NCBI GenBank assembly: GCA_963809175.1
Contig: CAWEIK010000002.1
Location: 1-64,000 of the forward strand
Direction: 5' to 3'
Length of the DNA: 64,000 nt
Origin: JACCTU01 sp963809175
Lineage (GTDB): Bacteria > Actinomycetota > Thermoleophilia > Gaiellales > Gaiellaceae
Part shown: positions 52,247-61,028 of the stretch, in pieces
Numbering within the stretch: the first letter of the stretch is position 1
How the letters are laid out: the number at the start of each line of letters is the position of its first letter
Made by a program: the position numbers and the translations under genes
The notes under the pieces: generated by a model
What the model was told of the DNA's origin: nothing
The model's database searches: none
The model's input: only the letters and a program-made list of their open reading frames with translations

Positions 52247-53065
52247 TCAGCGGCAGCTCCGACGCCACGCGTCGAGCTTCAGACGCTTGCGCATCGACGA
52301 GAAGCCCAGCCGGTTCACGAGCGGGCAGAAGCGCGTCGCCGCCACGTGGTACTCGACGTGAAACACGGACTTGCGCGCCCTGATGAATGGAAGCAGGCGC
52401 TCGCATTCGACGTACTGAACGCACTGCTCGTTGACCGCGAAGTCGAAGCTCGGAAGCAGCGCGCGCACCTGATCGAGATCGTTCTTCAGCCCTGCCGCCA
52501 TCCCGCGCGAGCGAACCTCGCGAGCGAGGAACCGGTTGTAACGGAGCTGGTCGCCCGCCGTGAGCCGAAAACCGGTGTCCTGCTGCCAACCGTCGATCTC
52601 ATCGAGCTCGACGCCGTCGAAGCCTTTGTCGCGGCACATGTCGAGGCGCGCGCGCATGATCGGCGCCAGGACATCGAGCCGGCGAATGTCGAGCCAGCGC
52701 TGGTCGGGCCACTGGGGGTTGACCTTGCCGAGCACGGATCGAGGGAAGCGCCCTGCGTCAGGGCGGAAGCGCTCCCAAGCGCCTGCGTCGACGTAACAGA
52801 TCACTTTGCGGCCTCGGGCGTGCAACCGGCCGACGACCGCCGCGCTGTTGTCGAAACCGTCGATGTCGTAGACCTGTGCGTCGATTGACTCGTCGACTGG
52901 AACCGTCAGCTGCCATTGCCAGGTGAGCTCCGGCCGAGGCTTCCAGTGCGTGGCCCTGTTCGCGACGCCGGACGAGGATGCGAGGGGCACGCTCAGCGCG
53001 ACGACGAGCGCCGATCGGCGGGCGAGGTCACGCCACCGGTGCAAGCGAGCCCGAGATCTGCGCAC
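52247..53065 (-). CDS. GH114 endo-alpha-1,4-polygalactosaminidase-like protein
   Basis: A 272-residue exported protein: signal RSALVVALSVPLASSSGVAN, then a GH114 TIM barrel with TWQWQLTVPVDESIDAQVYD, KVICYVDAGAWERFRPDAGR, WLDIRRLDVL and the catalytic-strand FDGVELDEIDGWQQDTGF. GH114 enzymes cleave alpha-1,4-galactosaminan; functionally equivalent hydrolase domains occur in PelA and fungal Ega3. The start overlaps the epimerase by 38 bases, making it the last gene of the Pel-like operon. A role in trimming or releasing an exopolysaccharide is inferred from this context. Confidence 0.88.
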   Translation of the reverse strand: MRRSRARLHRWRDLARRSALVVALSVPLASSSGVANRATHWKPRPELTWQWQLTVPVDESIDAQVYDIDGFDNSAAVVGRLHARGRKVICYVDAGAWERFRPDAGRFPRSVLGKVNPQWPDQRWLDIRRLDVLAPIMRARLDMCRDKGFDGVELDEIDGWQQDTGFRLTAGDQLRYNRFLAREVRSRGMAAGLKNDLDQVRALLPSFDFAVNEQCVQYVECERLLPFIRARKSVFHVEYHVAATRFCPLVNRLGFSSMRKRLKLDAWRRSCR

Positions 53066-54086
53066 GTTCCTCGGAACGCTCCGCGATCACGTCGTCGATG
53101 ATCTGGTTGAGCCGGATCCGAGGCTTCCAGCCCAGGGTGCGCTGAATCCGACGAACGTCCGGGACGCGGCAGCGGATGTCCTCGAAGTCGCCGCCCGGAT
53201 AGGCCACGTGGTAGGGCACGAGCGCGATCGGGGTGCTTCCGTCGCGAAGACGCGAGGGTTCGACACGGCGAACGACACGGCGGGCCAACTCGAGGATCGT
53301 GACCCGTTCTCGGGACCCGACGTTGAACACGCCACCAACCGCCTCAGGCGCCTCGGCGAGGCCGGCGATGGCCTGGACGGCGTCGCGGACGTGAAGGAAG
53401 CAACGCGACTGCAGGCCGTCGCCGTAGACCTGGAGGCTCTCCTCGTTCAGCGCCGCCTCGACGAACCTCGGCACGACCATGCCGTAGCGCCCCGTCTGAC
53501 GCGGTCCGACGGTGTTGAAGAGCCGGAACACGACGACGGGTAGCCCGGTCGCGCGCCAATGGGCAAGGGCGAGGAACTCGTCGAGCATCTTGGACGCCGC
53601 GTATGACCAGCGGGCGAACCGCGTGGCGCCGAGAACGATGTCGTCGTCCTCGCGCTGCGGGATGCGGGCCGACTTGCCGTAGACCTCTGAGGTCGATGCG
53701 ATCACAACCTTCGTTCGGTGGGAAGCCGCTCGCTCGAGCACGACCTGCGTTCCGTGGACGTTGGAGTCCATGCTGTCGAGCGGGTCGGAGAGGATCAGGC
53801 GAACGCCCACCGCGGCCGCGAGGTGGAAGACGGTCCCGCCGTGCCTCACGAGCCGGTCGACCGCCTGCTCGTCGCGTACGTCGTCGACGACGAGTTCGAA
53901 GTTGGGTGCGTCGATCACGGCCGCGAGGTTCTCGAGCCGGCCCGTCGACAGGTTGTCCAACGCGACGACAGGGTGCCCGCGGTGCACCATCGCCTCGCAG
54001 AGGTGGCTGCCCACGAACCCGGCTCCTCCCGTGACCAGGATCGGAGGGAGCTCGCGGCGGGCGCCGTTCCTAGAAGGCGATCGCAT
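53028..54086 (-). CDS. NAD-dependent sugar epimerase (GalE/PelX-like extended SDR)
   Basis: A 352-residue extended SDR. The Rossmann loop is VTGGAGFVGSHLCEAMVHRG, followed by DNLSTGRLENL, catalytic Ser in IASTSEVYGKSAR and Tyr/Lys in WSYAASKMLDEF, then VVVFRLFNTVGPRQTGRYGM. This is the UDP-hexose 4-epimerase/UDP-glucuronate group. Set between pelG and GH114 with overlaps on both sides, it likely supplies UDP-GalNAc from UDP-GlcNAc, as PelX does; substrate specificity is inference. Confidence 0.9.
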   Translation of the reverse strand: MRSPSRNGARRELPPILVTGGAGFVGSHLCEAMVHRGHPVVALDNLSTGRLENLAAVIDAPNFELVVDDVRDEQAVDRLVRHGGTVFHLAAAVGVRLILSDPLDSMDSNVHGTQVVLERAASHRTKVVIASTSEVYGKSARIPQREDDDIVLGATRFARWSYAASKMLDEFLALAHWRATGLPVVVFRLFNTVGPRQTGRYGMVVPRFVEAALNEESLQVYGDGLQSRCFLHVRDAVQAIAGLAEAPEAVGGVFNVGSRERVTILELARRVVRRVEPSRLRDGSTPIALVPYHVAYPGGDFEDIRCRVPDVRRIQRTLGWKPRIRLNQIIDDVIAERSEERAQISGSLAPVA

Positions 54087-55680
54087 AGTGGTAGTCCGCG
54101 CGCGCGAGCGCCGCGCGACAGTGGTGAAGGGACAGTCCGGCGAACACGACCGAGCCGACGACGAACGCGAGCGGCGTGAGCACGTAGCTGACAGCTGCGA
54201 GCGGTACGCCGATCAGCGTCAACGCGGCGACGCCGCAAAGCGCCGCGGATGCAGCGGGACGCGGCACACCGAGGCTGAGCAGGAAGCCGCAGTTGAACTG
54301 CCCGAGGCCGACGTGCCAGTAAGCGACGAGGGCGCAGCCGAGCGCGAATTCGGTAACGCGGACGTCGCCCGGGCGGAGCACGTCAGGCAGCACGCCCGCG
54401 TGGACAGCAACGTCGAACACGAGGAAGGTGAGCAGAGCGATCGCTGCGATGACCGCCTGATGTCGAATCAGGCGGTTGGCATGCAGTCGGAGCAGCGCAG
54501 AGCGAAACCGCGCCGGCCTCTCGGCGGCCGTGACGCGCTGCAAGCGCTCAGCGGTCGTCCAGAAGAGCCGGACGGAGCGGTCGGCGATCCCGGAGGCGAG
54601 GAGGATCGGGACGAGCCCCAGCGTGAGGGGAAGCTCGAGTGTCCGGATCGCCTCGAACGTGGCGTCTCCTTCCGCGAGCGCTGCGACCCAGCCGAGCACG
54701 TGCGACACGACGAGCAGCGCCATGAACAGGGCGCCGTACGCAAAGTACGGTGACAGCTCGAGCGCGACTCCCCACGTCGGAGGAAACGCGGGAGCTGAAG
54801 GGACGGCTGCGCCGTAGAGCCGTCGGCAGCCGTAGACGAGCACCGCGATCGCGAGAACGCACGCCGTGATGACGCCGGCCGCGATCGTCGCCTGCGGCCC
54901 GAGCGGCGTCGCCCGTGCGACGACGACGCCTCCGGCCGCGGCAACGGCAAGTGCTGCCAACGTCCAGTGGCCACCGCCCGCGAGCAAGGTGGCGGAGACG
55001 AGCAGCCAGAACGCCGCGAGCGCGACCGCACCGACCCAGACGATCGCGCGCTGCGACGGCGTGAGCCACCCCGCCCAGCCCGCGAGCGTGGTGCCGACTC
55101 CTCCGAGCAACGCGACGGCCGCGAGCGCGAGCCCGCCGGCGCAGACGAGGAACTGCCTCGCCAGCACGCGGTCGCGGAGGCCAAGGTAGATGGCGGTCCG
55201 GCGGCCGATCGCCTGGATGAACCCGTTCGCGGGAACCATGGTGAGCGTCGTGCCGATCCCGAGCGCGAGCACTGTGCCGGAGCTCAGGCCACTCCACGCA
55301 AGCAGGACGAAGAGCGCCACGCAGGCGCACACGGGCGCCAGCGCGACGGCGCCGCGGACGAGCTCGAACCGCGCCCCGTTTTCGAGCGGCCTGTCGGACT
55401 CCTCGGTCCGCGCACTGCGGCCCCTGCGAGGCGCTCGCCCACGGAGGATCGCGAAGACACGCTCGGCCAAGTCGAAAGTGTCGAGCGCCCCGTAGTCCTG
55501 GGCCGCGATCGTGTCCGTGATCCCACCCGACTCCAGCGCGGCGGCTATCTCGAGAACGTCGACCGGCTGCGTAACGCGCCGGCGGACGGCTCGAGCAAGG
55601 ATCGTGACCGAACGCTCCGGCTCCGACGCCGACACCCTCGGTCCGCCCGGGCGCGCAGCGACGGCCGGTACGGCCGTCAT
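54070..55680 (-). CDS. pelG: PelG-like polysaccharide exporter
   Basis: A 536-residue membrane protein with about twelve helices, homologous in layout to PelG of the MOP flippase superfamily. The conserved C-terminal region includes YWHVGLGQFNCGFLLSLGVP and ends ADYHYAIAF, like the Tyr-rich end of PelG. A soluble N-terminal extension of about 100 residues (FDLAERVFAILRGRAPRRGR) is longer than in the Pseudomonas protein. The start overlaps the pelF stop by 4 bases and its end overlaps the epimerase. It probably translocates the polymer made by PelF. Confidence 0.85.
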   Translation of the reverse strand: MTAVPAVAARPGGPRVSASEPERSVTILARAVRRRVTQPVDVLEIAAALESGGITDTIAAQDYGALDTFDLAERVFAILRGRAPRRGRSARTEESDRPLENGARFELVRGAVALAPVCACVALFVLLAWSGLSSGTVLALGIGTTLTMVPANGFIQAIGRRTAIYLGLRDRVLARQFLVCAGGLALAAVALLGGVGTTLAGWAGWLTPSQRAIVWVGAVALAAFWLLVSATLLAGGGHWTLAALAVAAAGGVVVARATPLGPQATIAAGVITACVLAIAVLVYGCRRLYGAAVPSAPAFPPTWGVALELSPYFAYGALFMALLVVSHVLGWVAALAEGDATFEAIRTLELPLTLGLVPILLASGIADRSVRLFWTTAERLQRVTAAERPARFRSALLRLHANRLIRHQAVIAAIALLTFLVFDVAVHAGVLPDVLRPGDVRVTEFALGCALVAYWHVGLGQFNCGFLLSLGVPRPAASAALCGVAALTLIGVPLAAVSYVLTPLAFVVGSVVFAGLSLHHCRAALARADYHYAIAF

Positions 55681-57224
55681 CGCGGCGCTCCTTCGGCGAC
55701 GAGCGCGTCGTAGGCGAGGGCGTGAGCCTCGCGGAACCGTGCAATCGTGAACAACGACTCTGCGCGCGCTCTCGCCGCCCGCCCGAGCCGAAGGCGAAGC
55801 CGGCGGTCCGAGAGGAGTCGCAGGATCGCACCGGCAAGCGCATCGGGATCTCGGGGCCGGACGAGCACGCCCGCGCGCCCGATCTGCTCGCCCACGCCGC
55901 CTACCGCAGTGGCGACGATCGCGCGTCCGCAGAACATCGCCTCGAGGGTGCTGTAGGGGAAGCCCTCGGAGATGCTCGAGAGCACGACGACATCCGCGTC
56001 CTCGAACGCCCGCGACGTCTCCACGGCAAAACCCTCGAACGTGACGGCACCTTCTAGCCCCAGCCCTCGGTGCAAGGCGAGGCAGCGCGCCAGGTAGCCC
56101 TCCTCACCGGTCGGCGCGCTACCGAACAGCCTGAAGCGGGCATCGGGCCTCGCGGCCACGACGAGCGCGGACGCCCTCAGCAGCGTCTCGACGTCCTTGA
56201 GAGGGTCGATCCGGCCGGCCCAGGCGACCGCCGGCGCGCCGGCGTCGACGGGTGGCGCGAACGCATAGCGAGCCGGGTCGAGCCCGTAGTACGCGGTGCT
56301 GACGCGGTCCGGGTTCGCACCGGTCCGCAACTCCCAGCGGCGGTTGTAGTCGCAGCACGGAGCGACCCGATCCGCGAGGTCGTAGCCGAGCATCGTCGCG
56401 AGCCGGGCGAAGCGCAGCTTGATGAGCTTTCGAAACAGCGAGTCGCGCGACTGCTGCTGCGCCAGGTAGCACTCGCGCAGGTAGATCCCGTGCTCGCTGA
56501 GCAGGAACCCGGCGCCGTGCTCGACCTTGGCCACGGCGGCGACGATCGTGCAGATCCCCGCCATCGTCGCATGGACCACATCCACCTCCGGAAGCGGTCT
56601 GGCCAGCGGGAAGAGCCAATGGTGGAGCCACTGGAACACCGCCGTGAGATCGGCGAGCGAGAGGCTGGCACCGAAGTATCCGTGGAGGGCGGCGAGCCCT
56701 TCGTAGCGCCCGCGGACTTCATCGACGAAGCACTCCCAGGCCGGTCGCGACCGCATTGTCGTGTCGAAGTCGTGAGTGAGAAAGAACCGGTGCAGCTGGT
56801 GGAGCGAGAGTGCGAGTTCCTCGCTCGTCACCTCGGCGCCGACCAGCGCGCCGACGAATTGGCGGAACGGAGGCGCGAACCCCAGCACGACGGCGCGATC
56901 GGTCGTTGCTCGAGCGCGCCCACGGATCAGAGCGCGATCGTCCAGGTCGTCGCGGGCCTCCCAGGAGTCGCGAACCCCCCAGACCGAGACCGGCCGAAAG
57001 TACTCGACGCTCGGCGCGAGCTCGAAGCGTTGCTCGAGCCGTGGGTCGTCCGCGATCGCGAGCAGGGAGAAGCGGACGTCCGCGAGTTCGTGGGTCAACG
57101 CATGACACCACGTGCTGACCCCACCCCAGCGGTAGGGATATGTCCCCTCGGTCAACAGCAGGACGCGAGTCGGGTTCCGGCCGGTTTCCGGAGGCCCGGC
57201 AAGCAAGGTGGTCGCGATCCCCAT
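55677..57224 (-). CDS. pelF: PelF-like GT4 glycosyltransferase
   Basis: A 515-residue cytoplasmic enzyme, close to the ~507 residues of PelF. The opening RVLLLTEGTYPYRWGGVSTW and the block LLSEHGIYLRE are PelF signatures. The GT4 nucleotide-sugar site has VAWAGRIDPLKDVETLLRA, FEDADVVVLSSISEGFPYST and LEAMFCGRAIVATAVGG. It polymerises UDP-GalNAc/GlcNAc in Pel systems. It lies between the Agd3-like gene (6-base gap) and pelG (overlap), which strongly supports the operon. Confidence 0.92.
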   Translation of the reverse strand: MGIATTLLAGPPETGRNPTRVLLLTEGTYPYRWGGVSTWCHALTHELADVRFSLLAIADDPRLEQRFELAPSVEYFRPVSVWGVRDSWEARDDLDDRALIRGRARATTDRAVVLGFAPPFRQFVGALVGAEVTSEELALSLHQLHRFFLTHDFDTTMRSRPAWECFVDEVRGRYEGLAALHGYFGASLSLADLTAVFQWLHHWLFPLARPLPEVDVVHATMAGICTIVAAVAKVEHGAGFLLSEHGIYLRECYLAQQQSRDSLFRKLIKLRFARLATMLGYDLADRVAPCCDYNRRWELRTGANPDRVSTAYYGLDPARYAFAPPVDAGAPAVAWAGRIDPLKDVETLLRASALVVAARPDARFRLFGSAPTGEEGYLARCLALHRGLGLEGAVTFEGFAVETSRAFEDADVVVLSSISEGFPYSTLEAMFCGRAIVATAVGGVGEQIGRAGVLVRPRDPDALAGAILRLLSDRRLRLRLGRAARARAESLFTIARFREAHALAYDALVAEGAPR

Positions 57225-57230
57225 CGGAGC

Positions 57231-59270
57231 TCAGCAGACAAGGGGGATCGTGACGGGAGTGGAGGGTTCGACGCCAAGGTACGAGATGGCCTGACCGCCG
57301 TAGGTCTCGGTACGCGGCCCGGACGCCACGCCGGTCAACGGCACGACCGCCCCTCGCTCCGTCGTCAGCGTGACCGACTTGCAGGGCACGATGAGGCCGC
57401 GTACGCCCGACGCGTTGTAGGCCATCCGCTCGGACATCCGCACTCCGACGTCGAACTGCGTGAGCTTTCGGATCGGGAGGGTGGTGACGGCGCGATACTT
57501 CGCGAGCGTTGCGTCGAGCAGGTCCGTGAGCAGGGTCCGACCGCTGGAGTACACGCGGAGGTTCGCCTGGTGGAACATCCACGGGTCGATGTCCCAGCGC
57601 AGCAGGTACGTCAGCAGGTTCTCGGATTCGTGGTCGAGGATCTCGGCGTACGACTGGGGTCCTTGCCAGAACGCCCAGATGCCGCCCGGACCGTAGTAGT
57701 GGTTGTACTCGTCCACCCATTGGTCGGGCGTCGAGAGGTTGTAGAAGAGGTTCGTCGGCCGTCGCGGGATGATCAGGATCTGCGACTGATACGCGCTGAA
57801 GAAGCCGGCGTTGGGAGTCGGGTTGGCCCAGCCTGGACGAGAAGTGTCCGAGATCAGGTACCTGATCCCGAAGTCGAACGCAGCCTGCTGGAAGAGCGGG
57901 TTGTCGAGCCCCGAAATGTCCGGTTGCACGAGCGCCTGTGATCGGTACGAGCGAAGCCCGAGGTCCCGCGCCATCCGGTGGTTGTTCCGGATCTCTGCGA
58001 ACGAGGTCGCGTAGTCGGAGGCGTCGAGGTTGAGGTGCGTGAAGGTGTGGTTCACCCAGCTGAAGGGCTGGTTGAACATCCGGACGAGCGGCGTCAGCGT
58101 GTCCGCCGGGTAGATGCCGGTCGCACCCTCGCCGTTGAAGGCCAGCTCGAGCCCGAGCTGGTTGAAGGCGGGGTCTCGGCTGCGAGCGAGGGACTGCCAG
58201 GCCACTGCGGCTGCGTAGTCGGCGCCGGTCAGGCGGTAGGTGAGCCCGGTCTGGTCGCTGTTCGCGGCGGTGTCCCACAGGTCGCTGTCGATCAGGAGGT
58301 CGTCCACCTGCGCGTTGAAGTTGACGTGGCGCTCGCCGAGGAAGACCCCCTTCGTCACCCAGTTGACGAGGCCGTACGCGAGCAGCTGCGAGTGCCGGAT
58401 GAACTCGTTGTTCGCAGCGGTGACGGCGAGGTTTTCCCGCCCGTCGGGATACTTCGTGATCGAGGCGATCGCGTAGCCGCCCGGCGTGACGATCAGCGGC
58501 TTGGTGACTGCGGGATCCTCGATGGTCGCCAGGTACACCCAGGCGTGCCGGAAGGTGATCGGGGCGTCACCGCGGAGGTAACCGAAGGTCGCACGGCCTG
58601 CATCGGTCAGGTTCGCGGTCAACGACTTCGACGACGTGTCCTGCACGGAGACCAGGTCGAGCCCGTAGTCGTCGGGCAGCCCGTCGGGGTAGGTGTACGA
58701 CGTGACCTGCCGGATGCCGAACTGGGCCTCGTACTCCCAGAGGAGCGCCCATTCGGCGTCGGCGAGCGCGCTGCGCCACTCGCGCGCGCCCTCGTCGAAG
58801 TACGTCAAGTTCCCGGTCGTCAGGATGACGCCCTGGTAGTAGCCGTGGGAGACGCCGTCCCACAGCCGGTCGGCCGTGAGCTCGGTCTGCGTCGCGAAGA
58901 GGACGTCGTACGGGATCCCGAGCTGGTCGAGAAACGCGCGGAGCGACGCGTAGTCGGTCTCCTTGCCGTCCGCCGCCAGCAGAAGCACGCGCATGTCGAC
59001 GGGGTCCGTCAGATGAGACGGCGCCACCGCCCCGGTGGTCGGACCGAGATCGGCCGAGAGATTCTCGGGCGCCTGCTGACGGATCCGCGCGGAGCCCTTC
59101 AGCTCCACAGGCCCGCGGTGGACCTTCACCTTGGGCGGCTTGGGCTTCGCAGAGCCTGCATCGACGATCGCCGTCAGCAGCACCGGGCTGAGGACGATGG
59201 CGATCAGGAAGAGGCGGAGCACCCGCCTCGAAAGCGTCCGACTCCTGCGCCCATCTCGTCCGCGAGCCAT
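57231..59270 (-). CDS. Agd3-like secreted polysaccharide deacetylase
   Basis: A 679-residue exported protein. A signal/anchor (FLIAIVLSPVLLTAIVDAGS) is followed by a positively charged KPKPPKVKVH stretch. An N-terminal flavodoxin-like region has MRVLLLAADGKETDYASLRA and QGVILTTGNLTYFDEGAREW. The deacetylase-type domain follows: HVNFNAQVDDLLIDSDLW, AFNGEGATGIYP, SWVNHTFTHLNLD with candidate metal His/Asp, then AFDFGIRYLISDTSRP and WMFHQANLRVY. This order matches Agd3 (CE18), the galactosaminogalactan deacetylase, and related PelA modules. ATG 59270 has GAGAGGGACG before it. First gene of the Pel-like operon; it likely makes the polymer cationic. Confidence 0.83.
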   Translation of the reverse strand: MARGRDGRRSRTLSRRVLRLFLIAIVLSPVLLTAIVDAGSAKPKPPKVKVHRGPVELKGSARIRQQAPENLSADLGPTTGAVAPSHLTDPVDMRVLLLAADGKETDYASLRAFLDQLGIPYDVLFATQTELTADRLWDGVSHGYYQGVILTTGNLTYFDEGAREWRSALADAEWALLWEYEAQFGIRQVTSYTYPDGLPDDYGLDLVSVQDTSSKSLTANLTDAGRATFGYLRGDAPITFRHAWVYLATIEDPAVTKPLIVTPGGYAIASITKYPDGRENLAVTAANNEFIRHSQLLAYGLVNWVTKGVFLGERHVNFNAQVDDLLIDSDLWDTAANSDQTGLTYRLTGADYAAAVAWQSLARSRDPAFNQLGLELAFNGEGATGIYPADTLTPLVRMFNQPFSWVNHTFTHLNLDASDYATSFAEIRNNHRMARDLGLRSYRSQALVQPDISGLDNPLFQQAAFDFGIRYLISDTSRPGWANPTPNAGFFSAYQSQILIIPRRPTNLFYNLSTPDQWVDEYNHYYGPGGIWAFWQGPQSYAEILDHESENLLTYLLRWDIDPWMFHQANLRVYSSGRTLLTDLLDATLAKYRAVTTLPIRKLTQFDVGVRMSERMAYNASGVRGLIVPCKSVTLTTERGAVVPLTGVASGPRTETYGGQAISYLGVEPSTPVTIPLVC

Positions 59271-59415
59271 CGTCCCTCTCCTGCTTCGCCCGCCCCCCGC
59301 CGCAGGAAGGTACGCGGATTCTTCTTCGACAACGAAGCCACACGCTAGGACGGCGGCGGAGTTGTGAACAGGAGGCCGTCGCCTGATCTTTCGAACCACT
59401 GCCGTTGGAGGAGGC

Positions 59416-59459
59416 GTACTGCGACGACGCGAGGTCGGGCGTTCGGAGATTCGCAGTAC
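59416..59459. promoter_or_regulatory. Inverted repeat GTACTGCGA-N26-TCGCAGTAC
   Basis: Perfect 9-bp arms at 59416-59424 and 59451-59459 in the 259-base divergent region between the Pel-like operon and the response regulator. A candidate operator for one or both transcripts. Confidence 0.45.
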
Positions 59460-59477
59460 CTGGATCCGAACTCCACC

Positions 59478-59506
59478 TTGAACATGGGGCACGATCGCGG
59501 TACAAC
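59478..59506 (+). promoter_or_regulatory. Sigma-70-like promoter TTGAAC-N17-TACAAC
   Basis: -35 TTGAAC (59478-59483) and -10 TACAAC (59501-59506) with an ideal 17-base spacer, 23 bases before the regulator ATG. The -10 overlaps the palindrome ACAACGTTGT (59502-59511), a possible repressor or autoregulation site. Confidence 0.6.
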
Positions 59507-59529
59507 GTTGTCAGAGAGGGAGGCCACAA

Positions 59530-60234
59530 ATGTCGGCGGGTCCGATCTTCGTCATCGATGGCGATCGGCTATCTGTTCGGCTCCTCTGCGGGCTGTTGGG
59601 GCGAGACGGGTTCCAGACGAGGGTCGCCTCGACCGGAGACCACGCCTTCGAGTTGATGCGGCGAGAGCGGCCGATGCTCGCGATCGTCGACGTCCACGTC
59701 CCCGGCACGAGCGGCTACGCGATCCACCGACGACTTCGAGAGCGCTTCGGCGAGCGGCTCCCGACCATCTTCATCTCGGGCGAGCGGACGGAACCTCATG
59801 ACCGCGTCGCAGGGCTGATGCTCGGTGCTGACGACTACATCGTGAAGCCGTTCGACCCCGACGAGCTCGTCGCGCGTGTCCATGCCCTCTGCCGACGGGC
59901 CGGCATCTCCGAGCCCGATCGCCATCCCGATACCGGGCTGCCGGCGCTGACACATCGAGAGCGCGAGATCCTGAAGCTGCTCGCGGAGGGTCTCGCTCAG
60001 GAGCAGATCGCGAACCGCCTCGTGATCAGCCCGAAGACCGTGTCGACGCACATCCAGCACGTGCTCGCGAAGCTCGGCGTCCACAGCCGGGCACAGGCCG
60101 TCGCGGTCGTGCTGCGAGCACAAGCGACCCAGCCTCTTCCCGAAGCGCCGCCCACCGGGGCGAGACGTGAGACGCCGCGAAGTACCGGGGGAGGGACTCG
60201 AACCCTCACGTCCCCAAGGGACACCCGATTTTAA
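59530..60234 (+). CDS. Response regulator with LuxR-type HTH
   Basis: A 234-residue regulator. The receiver has FVIDGDRLSVR, Asp in LAIVDVHVPGTSG, IFISGERTE and Lys in YIVKPFDPDEL. The HTH has THREREILKLLAEGLAQEQI and SPKTVSTHIQHVLAKLGVHS. The strong GAGAGGGAGG site precedes the ATG. Divergent from the Pel-like operon with an inverted repeat between, so it is the best local candidate for its regulator. The last ~25 codons (from about 60160) run into the complement of tRNA-Leu and are not conserved-looking; the true C terminus may be shorter. Confidence 0.9.
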   Translation: MSAGPIFVIDGDRLSVRLLCGLLGRDGFQTRVASTGDHAFELMRRERPMLAIVDVHVPGTSGYAIHRRLRERFGERLPTIFISGERTEPHDRVAGLMLGADDYIVKPFDPDELVARVHALCRRAGISEPDRHPDTGLPALTHREREILKLLAEGLAQEQIANRLVISPKTVSTHIQHVLAKLGVHSRAQAVAVVLRAQATQPLPEAPPTGARRETPRSTGGGTRTLTSPRDTRF

Positions 60235-60268
60235 GTCGGGCGCGTCTGACCAATTCCGCCACCCCGGC
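60183..60268 (-). tRNA. tRNA-Leu (UAA)
   Basis: An 86-base class II tRNA. Acceptor arms are GCCGGGG and CCCCGGT; the anticodon arm CCCGA-CTTAAAA-TCGGG has anticodon TAA; a long variable arm TGTCCCTTGGGGACG and a T arm GAGGG-TTCGAGT-CCCTC follow. CCA is not encoded. About 52 bases overlap, on the opposite strand, the 3' end of the response-regulator frame. Confidence 0.93.
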
Positions 60269-60277
60269 GGGACCAGG

Positions 60278-60967
60278 CTAACTGCCGGGCTGGAGGCTCT
60301 CCGGCGGAATCCGCTCGGGGCCTTGGAACCGGTACGCGTCGCGGAACGTCTCGAACGCGCTCTCGTCGAAGCGCGTGCACTCGGCGAGGATTCCCTGCGT
60401 GTTGTCGATCTGCACCTCGTCGCCCTCGGTGGGGGCGTACCACGCGGTGAGCGCGATCTTGTCGCCGAGCCGCGGGAGCGGCGAGAGCAGCATCGCGGCC
60501 GGGTCGGAGCGGTAGAAGGTGCGAAGCTTCGTGACCTCCGCGTCGGAGACCTCGCTGCCGTAGTACATGACGATCCCGCCGTGCTCGAGGTTGTGCACCG
60601 CCTGCGCGAGCCGGACCGGCTCGTCGTACTCGCCCCAGATCACCCACTGCCCGAAGTGCGGCCCGCTCGTCGGCGGGAAGGAGTTCCACTCCTTCGGCGT
60701 CGCCGCCGGGTTCGGGATGTGGACGCCCGAAGCCTCGCCCTCGAACACCTGATACGTACAGCCGGCGTCGCGCATCGCCTGCGCGACCGACTCCGTCTTC
60801 GACTCGTCTCCGCCGAGGAGGAAGAACGCGGCGCCGCCGGCAACGGCGGCCAGAACGAGCACGGCCGCGAGGATCACCCAGAGGCCGCGCCGGTCACGCT
60901 GCTCCTTGCGTGTCTTCGGGGCCTGTACTCGCCGCGGTGGAGCGGGCGTCCGGGCTTTCCTGGCCAA
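60278..60967 (-). CDS. DUF3105 membrane-anchored protein
   Basis: A 229-residue protein. A basic cytoplasmic N terminus and one membrane helix (GLWVILAAVLVLAAVAGGAA) are followed by an extracellular DUF3105 domain with FPPTSGPHFGQWVIWGEYDE, QAVHNLEHGGIVMYYGSEVS and IALTAWYAPTEGDEVQIDN. The conserved His residues (GPHF, NLEHGG) suggest a metal site; function unknown. TTG 60967 is the nearest start that keeps the basic N terminus; it is uncertain. Divergent from rmuC. Confidence 0.85.
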   Translation of the reverse strand: MARKARTPAPPRRVQAPKTRKEQRDRRGLWVILAAVLVLAAVAGGAAFFLLGGDESKTESVAQAMRDAGCTYQVFEGEASGVHIPNPAATPKEWNSFPPTSGPHFGQWVIWGEYDEPVRLAQAVHNLEHGGIVMYYGSEVSDAEVTKLRTFYRSDPAAMLLSPLPRLGDKIALTAWYAPTEGDEVQIDNTQGILAECTRFDESAFETFRDAYRFQGPERIPPESLQPGS

Positions 60968-61028
60968 ACTGGCGGCGATGGTAGCAGCGCGGCTCCGTCC
61001 GACCGCCTCTCTACCGTTCGTCGGCCCG

